Shown: piece after piece, positions 6,773 to 12,519 of the stretch
Position numbering within the stretch: position 1 is the first letter of the stretch
How the letters are laid out: the number at the start of each line of letters is the position of its first letter
DNA from: a bacterium
GTDB lineage: Bacteria; Verrucomicrobiota; Kiritimatiellia; UBA8416; CAMZLY01
Assembly (NCBI GenBank): GCA_030632465.1
Contig: DAOVUR010000029.1
Location: 1-13,279, forward strand
Reading direction: 5' to 3'
DNA length: 13,279 nt
The notes under the pieces: model-generated
Told to the model about the DNA's origin: nothing
What the model saw: the letters and a program-made list of their open reading frames with translations, nothing else
Databases searched by the model: none
Program-made: the position numbers and the translations under genes

Positions 6773-8080
6773 ATGAGAATAATATCTTTTAATTTTAGGT
6801 TCCGGTTCGTCTGTATGGTGGCATTTATGTTGCTCTGCTTTGGTGTATTGAATAGTTTTGCATCAAAGGTTGTGCTTAGAATCAGGAGTGGTAATCCTAT
6901 TGAACAAGCGCAAAAAGTGAGAATTAAAACCAAGCTTCCTGATCGTGTGAGCACCAATGATATTATCGATCTTGGTGGGTTAAGTTTAGGGTATGATGTT
7001 AAGAATGATGCGCTTTATGTTTATAATGAGATTGAACTTGGGCCTAAAGAGATCAAGATTTATGATGTTGAGCTGAATGACATCTGGGTTGTTCCTGAAG
7101 ATGAGCTTCGTGGTATGGGTGCGCGTGCTGGAGCATTGGTGGGATTGTTGCAAGATACAGACTACTATGATACGGCAAGTATGTTGCAGGCGGATATTAG
7201 TCGAAGTATAGATGTTATTATAGATGATCAGGCTGAGAATGCTATTAGCGCTGGGGTGACACCTGTTCAGCATATTCGTGCATATGAGACTAATTTGCGT
7301 CTTTTAAAGCAGCTTAAGAAAGATGTTGGGCTGGTTGAAAATTTTGTCTTGGCGTCAGGTCAAGACCCAGGGAGTTTAACTGGTACTGCGCAGGATACGC
7401 CAGAACCGCGTAAAGTGCGTATGCGTTCAGAGGATTACAAAGAGATCGTCTTTCAGATAAGCGTGAAGAATAGCTCGCCAAATGAGGTGAGGGTTGTGGA
7501 TATAAAGCGTGATCTGCCAAGTGAGCTTAATGCAGATGATGTTCTTGATGCAGGAACTCTAGAGGTGGGACGAGATAGTAAGCGCGACATCACCTATGTC
7601 TTTAAGAAAAATGTTAAGTTAGCGCCTAATCAGACTATCAATTATGACGTTAAAATTAGAGACAAATGGAATATTAATGAGCCTAGAGTTAAGTCTTTAC
7701 GGTTGCGAATTGATGAGGTTATTGTTCAGATAGGCGTTAAGGAGCAGTATAAGTCGGTTACAGATAATTTAGATGCGTTGTTGAAAAGGATTAACGCAAT
7801 AAGAAATGAAACTGGTCCGGAAGAGCTTGGTGGTGAGTATGTTTCTTTTTATCGTGATCAGGCGAAGCGCCTTGATTTACTAGAACAGGAAGTGTATCGA
7901 GTTGAGGCGGCCTTACGTCCAGTAGATAAAAAGGCGAAACTGGGTTCACCGATACAGCCACCAAGCTTAAAAACTACCTGGATGATTATCTATAGTATTT
8001 TAGGATTTCTAGGTGTCATTAGTATCATATTTTTCCTTAGATGGATGGGAAAATCTAAGGCGGAGAAGATGGACATTTAA
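6773..8080 (+). CDS. secreted/membrane-anchored protein with a duplicated beta-plus-helical unit, function unknown
   Basis: I do not recognise a named family. The 435-residue protein has a basic N-terminus and hydrophobic stretch (about 12-30, likely signal peptide ending near SFA), and a single C-terminal membrane segment (about 402-423) followed by a short basic tail, so most of it should face the periplasm. It contains two related units. Unit 1 spans about 33-111 (KLPDRVSTNDIIDLGGLSLG, then LGPKEIKIYDVELNDIW). Unit 2 spans about 225-309 (DLPSELNADDVLDAGTLEVG, then LAPNQTINYDVKIRDKW). The shared pattern is LP-(S/T)-x-N-(A/D)-x-(I/V)-(I/L)-D, ending in a conserved Trp. Each is followed by about 70 residues of predicted helix or coiled coil (112-190, 310-383). 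The unit resembles an Ig-like or cell-surface beta domain in outline only. The start ATG 6773 has only a weak GAGAG nearby. The ATPase genes begin 73 bases downstream, so a shared transcript is possible. Confidence 0.8.
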   Translation: MRIISFNFRFRFVCMVAFMLLCFGVLNSFASKVVLRIRSGNPIEQAQKVRIKTKLPDRVSTNDIIDLGGLSLGYDVKNDALYVYNEIELGPKEIKIYDVELNDIWVVPEDELRGMGARAGALVGLLQDTDYYDTASMLQADISRSIDVIIDDQAENAISAGVTPVQHIRAYETNLRLLKQLKKDVGLVENFVLASGQDPGSLTGTAQDTPEPRKVRMRSEDYKEIVFQISVKNSSPNEVRVVDIKRDLPSELNADDVLDAGTLEVGRDSKRDITYVFKKNVKLAPNQTINYDVKIRDKWNINEPRVKSLRLRIDEVIVQIGVKEQYKSVTDNLDALLKRINAIRNETGPEELGGEYVSFYRDQAKRLDLLEQEVYRVEAALRPVDKKAKLGSPIQPPSLKTTWMIIYSILGFLGVISIIFFLRWMGKSKAEKMDI

Positions 8081-8153
8081 GTGCGGGATAGTTAGAGGCT
8101 GACAGGAGTTTGGTAAGTAGGGCGGGGTTTGATAAGAATTTATTGGGACAAAT

Positions 8154-9617
8154 ATGCGACCGAAAATAAAGCTACTTAAATTTAAAGAGTATGGCAAGAT
8201 TGCAGAGATTAAACAGGATATAGTTAGTGTGACTGGTATGTCTAACTGTATGAATGGGCAGATGGTTCAACTTGGTGAGTCGACTCTCGGTTTTATTGTT
8301 GGTTTTGATCAGGAGTATGTGTTGGTGTTGAAGGCCAATGTTGGTGGCGCGATAAAGCCTGGCGATCCAGTTATATCGACTATTGATGACTTTAGGGTGC
8401 CAGTTGGTGATGCTTTTATTGGAAGAACGGTAAATGCTTTAGGTGTTCCGACGGATGGTCTGGGCGTGATTCGTGAATCTGAGATGTCGCCAATTTTTAA
8501 TAAAGCCAGAACGGTGTTGGAGCGGGTGCCACTAGATGAGGTTTTACAGACGGGTACACAGATTGTGGATATGTTGAAACCTGTGGGTAAAGGGCAGCGT
8601 ATGCTTATTCTTGGTGACCGCATGACTGGTAAGACGACTATTGCTATGGATGCTATTCTTAGCCAGAAGGGGAAGAATGTAATTTGCATTTACTGCTGTA
8701 TTGGTAAGTCTGAGGGGTCGCTTAAAAAGGTGACAGACTTATATGATGAGAATGGTGTGTGGGAATATGGATTGGTTTTAGCGTCAACGGCATCTGATCC
8801 AATTGGGCAGCAATATTTGGCACCTTATGTTGCTTGTAGTATTGGCGAGTATTTTATGCAGCAAGAGGGTAAGGATGTCCTGATTGTCTTTGATGATTTG
8901 ACTAAGCATGCTTGGGCATATCGCCAGATATCGTTATTGTTGGAACGCGCGCCTGGACGTGATGCTTATCCTGGAGATATTTTTTATATTCATTCGCAGT
9001 TGGTTGAGCGTGCTGGAAAGTTGAAGCCTGAGTTTGGTGGTGGTTCGATGACGCAGTTGCCGATTGTAGAGACGTTGCAGAGTGATGTTGCTGGTTATAT
9101 TCCGTCTAACATTGTTTCTATGACGGATGGTCAGATTTTTATGAGTTCGGCGCTCTTCTCGGAGGGCTTTAAGCCGGCTATTGATATGGGGCTTTCTGTT
9201 TCTCGTATTGGTAGCAAGGTGCAGTGGTCGGCAATGAAAGCCATGACGGGTATGTTGCAGTTGGATTTTGTTAGATATAAGGAGTTAGAGAAGCTGACGA
9301 GGTTGCGTGCTGGGGTATCGGGTGATGTACAGCGGCGTTTGGAGCAAGGGCGTGTATTAGAAGAGGTTTTGAAGCAGGAGCAGAATCGACCTATGGAGCT
9401 AGAGGAACAGATTATCCGGTTGTATGCTTTGAGAAATGGTCTTTTTGAGAATGTTGATCCGGTAAATGTGCGCGATATACTAGGTAAATTTATATCACAA
9501 GTGATGCGTGATGCGGCAGGTATCGTGGAGGAATTAATTAAGCAGACCAGGCTGACGGATGAAATTAAGGAGGGGTTGGATGAACAACTCAGGCGCTTCT
9601 CACATACCATTGTTTAG
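8154..9617 (+). CDS. atpA: F-type ATPase alpha-type subunit, copy 1 (arginine finger kept)
   Basis: Alpha subunits alternate with catalytic beta subunits in the F1 head. The 487 residues run: beta-barrel domain (about 14-92, with GKIAEIKQDIVSVTGM and VPVGDAFIGRTVNALG), nucleotide domain with P-loop GDRMTGKT (154-161), Walker B LIVFDDL (243-249), PPGR-like APGRDAYPGDIFY, GYIPSN, and SVSRIG with Arg351 at the alpha arginine-finger position, then the alpha-type C-terminal helical domain. It is alpha, not beta: the P-loop is GDRxTGKT rather than GGAGVGKT and there is no GERTREGN. Odd features: P-loop Gln becomes Met157, the GQK motif becomes GKS (Lys185), and only 13 residues precede the barrel, so the N-terminal helix that docks delta is missing. 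The ribosome site is weak. It overlaps copy 2 by 38 bases. Confidence 0.95.
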   Translation: MRPKIKLLKFKEYGKIAEIKQDIVSVTGMSNCMNGQMVQLGESTLGFIVGFDQEYVLVLKANVGGAIKPGDPVISTIDDFRVPVGDAFIGRTVNALGVPTDGLGVIRESEMSPIFNKARTVLERVPLDEVLQTGTQIVDMLKPVGKGQRMLILGDRMTGKTTIAMDAILSQKGKNVICIYCCIGKSEGSLKKVTDLYDENGVWEYGLVLASTASDPIGQQYLAPYVACSIGEYFMQQEGKDVLIVFDDLTKHAWAYRQISLLLERAPGRDAYPGDIFYIHSQLVERAGKLKPEFGGGSMTQLPIVETLQSDVAGYIPSNIVSMTDGQIFMSSALFSEGFKPAIDMGLSVSRIGSKVQWSAMKAMTGMLQLDFVRYKELEKLTRLRAGVSGDVQRRLEQGRVLEEVLKQEQNRPMELEEQIIRLYALRNGLFENVDPVNVRDILGKFISQVMRDAAGIVEELIKQTRLTDEIKEGLDEQLRRFSHTIV

Positions 9618-11079
9618 GATTAGAATCCAAGAGAAGGGGCATATCAAGGATGTTCGCGATATTATTGCGCGCGTTGATGGTATGGCTACCTGTCTGAATG
9701 GACAGATCGTGAAGATGGGTGATGGCATTAGGGGGATTGTCATGGGGTATGATGCCGACAGTGTGCTTGTGCTTGTGATGGGGGATGTGGGAAAGTTGCG
9801 CATTGGTAAAGATGTTGTTGGTATCAGTGAGCCTTTTACTATTCCTGTTGGGGATAATTTTATCGGTAGAATGGTTGATACGCAGGGTGAGCCTTGTGAT
9901 CAGGGTGATAAGATCGAGGCAGCAGCGGATATGCCTGTATTTAGAATATCTCCACCTTTAATGTATCGTGCTACAGTTGATGAATTTATGCCGGTTGGTA
10001 CGAAGATGATTGATGCGGTTATTCCGATAGCTAAAGGTCAGCGTCAATTGATTCTGGGTGATCGTTTGACGGGGAAAACGGTTATCGGCTTAGATGCTAT
10101 TTTGAATCAGCGTGACCGTGATGTTGTCTGTATTTATTGTTGTGTGGGTAAGTCGGTTTCCTCGCTGGAGAAGGCTGTCTCTATTTTGAAAGAGCATAAT
10201 GCACTTGAGTACACGATAGTTATGGTGGCTACTGATAATGCGCCGGTAGGTGAACAGTATATTATGCCGTATGCTGCTGCTACTATGGGTGAGTATTTCA
10301 CTGCTCGTGGTCGTGATGTGTTGGTGATTTTTGATGACCTGACAAAGCATGCTTGGGCGTATCGTGAGTTGTCGCTTTTGTTGGAGCGGCCACCTGGTCG
10401 AGAAGCCTATCCTGGTGATATTTTTTATGTGCAGACGCAGTTGATGGAGAGAGCCGGACGGTTTAGCTATGAGGTTGGTGGCGGTAGTATGACTTTTCTG
10501 GGAATTGCGGAGACGTTACAGGGCGATATGACGGGATATATTCCTTCTAATCTTGCTTCGATGTGTGATGGTCAGATTGTGTTGAGTACAACTGTATTTA
10601 CTGAGGGGTTGCGGCCGGCTATTGATTTTGGGTTGTCTCTTTCTATTATTGGTGGGCGCGTACAGCCACCAGCTCTTAAAGAGTTAGGGAGTCATTTACG
10701 AGCGGACTATGCTAGGTATGTAGAGGTTCAGCGACTTGTTAAGTTACAGAGCGTGGTTGCTGCTGATGCACAGGCGATATTGGATAAAGGTCAAGTGATG
10801 ATGACTTTGCTTCAGCAGGAACAGCATAATCCAACAGGGGTTGCGGAATCTATTATTATGCTTTACACTTTACGTGAAGGATTTGTGCAGGGACTTGACG
10901 CATCTATTCAGCGCGCTTTTAGAGATGAAATATGCGATTATATCATGATGCATGATAATACATTGATAGAAGAGCTTGAGGTTAGGCTGGAGTTGACGCC
11001 GCAGATTGTTAAGAGGGTTGATAAGGTTATTAAGAGTTATTTGAGTGATAAGGTGCCGGCAGTAAGTGTTGATCAGTAA
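9580..11079 (+). CDS. atpA: F-type ATPase alpha-type subunit, copy 2 (arginine finger replaced)
   Basis: This is a second, divergent alpha-type F1 subunit. I choose ATG 9580 over the in-frame ATG 9559 because AAGGAGGGG (9567-9575) lies four bases before it. This gives 499 residues and a 38-base overlap with copy 1. Domain order is the same: barrel (GHIKDVRDIIARVDGM), P-loop GDRLTGKT (161-168), CCVGKS (Lys191), LVIFDDLTKHAWAYR, PPGREAYPGDIFY, GYIPSN, and the alpha-type C-terminal helices. At the arginine-finger position the motif reads SLSIIG, with Ile356 instead of Arg (codon 10645-10647). CIYCC, GKS and KHAWAYR are shared with copy 1 but not with typical alpha, pointing to duplication within the lineage. 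It lies directly upstream of epsilon, where beta normally sits, yet has none of the beta motifs. Confidence 0.94.
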   Translation: MNNSGASHIPLFRIRIQEKGHIKDVRDIIARVDGMATCLNGQIVKMGDGIRGIVMGYDADSVLVLVMGDVGKLRIGKDVVGISEPFTIPVGDNFIGRMVDTQGEPCDQGDKIEAAADMPVFRISPPLMYRATVDEFMPVGTKMIDAVIPIAKGQRQLILGDRLTGKTVIGLDAILNQRDRDVVCIYCCVGKSVSSLEKAVSILKEHNALEYTIVMVATDNAPVGEQYIMPYAAATMGEYFTARGRDVLVIFDDLTKHAWAYRELSLLLERPPGREAYPGDIFYVQTQLMERAGRFSYEVGGGSMTFLGIAETLQGDMTGYIPSNLASMCDGQIVLSTTVFTEGLRPAIDFGLSLSIIGGRVQPPALKELGSHLRADYARYVEVQRLVKLQSVVAADAQAILDKGQVMMTLLQQEQHNPTGVAESIIMLYTLREGFVQGLDASIQRAFRDEICDYIMMHDNTLIEELEVRLELTPQIVKRVDKVIKSYLSDKVPAVSVDQ

Positions 11080-11096
11080 TATATTGGGTTAGAGAT

Positions 11097-11324
11097 ATGA
11101 AGGTGGTAGTTTTAAATCCTAGAGAAGAGATATTTGCAGGAGAGGCGAAGAGTGTATTTTTGCCTGGGGATATGTCTGAATTTGAGATACTGGATCATCA
11201 TGCACCTATTATTAGTTTACTTAAGGGCGGTAATATTGTTATTGATTGGGAGCGCAAGATTCCTATCACTAGAGGGATTGTGAAATTTGATCGTGATGAG
11301 TGTATGATTTTACTTGAGGAATAG
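11097..11324 (+). CDS. atpC: F-type ATPase epsilon subunit, N-terminal domain only
   Basis: Epsilon is part of the rotor's central stalk. The 75-residue product matches only the beta-sandwich domain: VVVLNPREEIFAGEAKSVFLPGDMSEFEILDHHAPIISLLKGG, the family's V..P....F.G.A..V..PG..GEFEIL.GHAP.(I/L)..L pattern, then a strand ending KFDRDECMILLEE. The C-terminal two-helix domain, which in E. coli (139 residues) acts as an ATPase brake, is absent because the stop follows at once. It starts at ATG 11097, 17 bases after alpha copy 2, with only weak ribosome-site character (TTAGAGAT). Epsilon normally follows beta; here it follows an alpha-type gene. Confidence 0.88.
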   Translation: MKVVVLNPREEIFAGEAKSVFLPGDMSEFEILDHHAPIISLLKGGNIVIDWERKIPITRGIVKFDRDECMILLEE

Positions 11325-11378
11325 TTTCTATTTTAAGGCCATGTCTAGGGCGTGGTAAATTTGATTGGTAGGTGATTT

Positions 11379-11594
11379 TTGGATAATTTAATAATATTTC
11401 TTGTGATGTTTGTAACAATTATAGGGCCATCGGGTGTAATTGCTGCAATAGGATATGCTAGTATTAAGGCTTTGGGGCGTAATCCTTCGGCAGCCGGCAA
11501 AATTTTACAGGCAATGATTGTGGCGCTAGTTTTTGCAGAAGCGATAGCAGTAATTGCGTTGTTGATACTGTTTCAACTTTTTGGGCGAGGGTAG
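11379..11594 (+). CDS. atpE: F-type ATPase c subunit (membrane rotor ring)
   Basis: The c subunit forms the ion-carrying ring. The 71-residue hairpin has helix 1 (about 3-30), polar loop Arg34-Asn35-Pro36 and helix 2 (about 41-68) with carboxylate Glu54 in VFAEAIAV. Glu54 is 20 residues after the loop Arg, the same spacing as E. coli Asp61 from Arg41. Ala55-Ile56 follow Glu54 instead of Ser-Thr, and Ile21 stands at the position of the sodium-binding Gln, so the site looks proton-type. The helix-1 GxGxGxG packing motif is largely lost (GPSGVIAAIG). The start is TTG 11379, the only choice because TGA lies in frame six bases upstream; AGGTGA (11370-11375) is the ribosome site. No subunit a gene precedes it, contrary to usual a-c-b order. 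Confidence 0.92.
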   Translation: MDNLIIFLVMFVTIIGPSGVIAAIGYASIKALGRNPSAAGKILQAMIVALVFAEAIAVIALLILFQLFGRG

Positions 11595-11600
11595 AGGTAA

Positions 11601-11666
11601 ATGCCGAACGGTGAGTTTGGTGCGGAAAATATTTTGATAGAGTTAAAAAAACGAATTATTAAATAA
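11601..11666 (+). CDS. possible 21-residue small protein or leader between c and b-delta genes
   Basis: A short open frame begins at ATG 11601 six bases after the c stop, with AGAGG (11593-11597) three bases upstream, and ends at TAA 11664-11666, 18 bases before the b-delta gene. The product MPNGEFGAENILIELKKRIIK has an acidic start and a basic, possibly amphipathic second half and no membrane segment. I know of no matching subunit. It could be a real micropeptide, a translation-coupling leader, or chance. Confidence 0.3.
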   Translation: MPNGEFGAENILIELKKRIIK

Positions 11667-11684
11667 CAAGAAAGAGAGATAGCT

Positions 11685-12440
11685 ATGCAGGAGACATTAA
11701 GTATTGTTATTCCAATTGCTGTAGTACATATCGTTGTTTTGGCGGTGTTGGTTTTGGTTGTGCGGCAGTTGTTATTGGGTGATACCAAAAAAGCTGTAGG
11801 AAGAATCCACGAGGTAGAGACTGAGGTGCGTAAGAAGGAAGAGTCTATTCGTCGTGAGATTGATGAGCATGAGAAAGCATTTGATAAGCAGAAAGCTACG
11901 GCGGAGGCTGAGCTGATGCGACATAAGAATGAATCGGAAAAGGAAGTTGCTGATCTTAAGGAAACGATGCTTGCTGATGCCAAGAAAGAGAGTGCTTTAA
12001 TTATTGAGATGGCACATAAGAATGAAGAGAAGTTTAGGGCTCAGCTGACCCAAGAAGTTGAGGAGAAGGCTGTTCATTACGGTGCAGAGATCTTTCATCT
12101 AGTATTTAGTGAATGTATGGGAAAAGAGTTACATAGGCAGTTTATGAAGGAGCTACTGGATGCGCTGTCGGAAATCGATGGTGCTAATATTACAATTGAT
12201 AGTGATACATCAGAGTTTATTGCTAGTTATCATATTGATGATGATCAGAAAGGACAGTTTGAGGCAATACTTAAAGATAAGTTTGGTCTTGATGTTACGG
12301 TTGATGAAACCATTGATAATGATCTTCTTGCTGGCATGGTCTTTAAACTTGGCAGCTTGGAAATAGATGCTAGCTTGCGCAACCGTTATATTGAGGCAAC
12401 GGAAGAAGTGAAGAAGATGGCGCATCAGGCTACGGTTTAA
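11685..12440 (+). CDS. atpF: F-type ATPase peripheral stalk, fused b and delta (C-terminal domain) subunit
   Basis: The peripheral stalk holds the F1 head against the membrane stator. The 251 residues begin with a membrane helix (about 8-29), continue as a charged coiled coil (about 33-130, many Lys/Glu) typical of b, and end with about 168-245 resembling the C-terminal domain of delta: DLLAGMVFKLGSLEIDASLRNRYIEA matches the family pattern L(I/L)GG..(V/I)R.GD..ID.S(V/L)R.R. Only about 35 residues lie between coil and this domain, so the delta N-terminal helical bundle, which binds alpha N-termini, is missing. A related arrangement (long b with delta-like end, no separate delta gene) is known in the alternative N-ATPases, and a b-delta fusion in mycobacteria. 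The start ATG 11685 has GAGAG at 11674-11678. The gene lies between c and gamma. Confidence 0.86.
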   Translation: MQETLSIVIPIAVVHIVVLAVLVLVVRQLLLGDTKKAVGRIHEVETEVRKKEESIRREIDEHEKAFDKQKATAEAELMRHKNESEKEVADLKETMLADAKKESALIIEMAHKNEEKFRAQLTQEVEEKAVHYGAEIFHLVFSECMGKELHRQFMKELLDALSEIDGANITIDSDTSEFIASYHIDDDQKGQFEAILKDKFGLDVTVDETIDNDLLAGMVFKLGSLEIDASLRNRYIEATEEVKKMAHQATV

Positions 12441-12461
12441 TGAAAAGGTAAGATGTTGGGA

Positions 12462-12485
12462 TGAGCCCTTCGGCTCCGCTCAGGG
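12462..12485 (+). repeat. short GC-rich palindromic repeat between b-delta and gamma genes
   Basis: Two alternative hairpins overlap here: GAGCC (12463-12467) with GGCTC (12472-12476) across a CTTC loop, and TGAGC (12462-12466) with GCTCA (12478-12482). The CCCT/AGGG ends also pair. It is GC-rich in an otherwise AT-leaning operon and shares CCTTCGG and the (G)AGG..CAT ending with the hairpin at 6681-6700. The gap is 79 bases long, and no T run follows, so it is more likely a dispersed repeat or an RNA-stability element than a terminator. Confidence 0.5.
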
Positions 12486-12519
12486 ACCATTAGGTTTAGA
12501 AAAATAGTAAGGTGCAACG

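Noticed and set aside
8110..8169. Short TTG frame with AGGAG upstream, just before alpha copy 1
   Set aside because: AGGAG is only one base from the TTG, the peptide has no meaning I can see, and it overlaps the real ATG 8154 in another frame.
9131..9610. Long open frame on the minus strand opposite alpha copy 1 (also 8309-8689 and 5084-5596)
   Set aside because: The plus-strand frames there are certain ATPase and enzyme I genes. The antisense products are Ser/Thr- or Asn/Ile-rich with no recognisable motifs, as expected from the complement of G/T-rich codons.
10600..10700. Frameshift as the cause of the missing arginine finger in copy 2
   Set aside because: The motif reads in frame on both sides (GLRPAIDFGLSLS, then IGGRVQ), so only a codon replacement fits.
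9580..11079. Alpha copy 2 as a degenerate beta subunit
   Set aside because: It has the alpha P-loop GDRxTGKT, LTKHAWAYR, PPGREAYPGD and the alpha C-terminal domain, and no GERTREGN or DELSEED. Position before epsilon alone is not enough.
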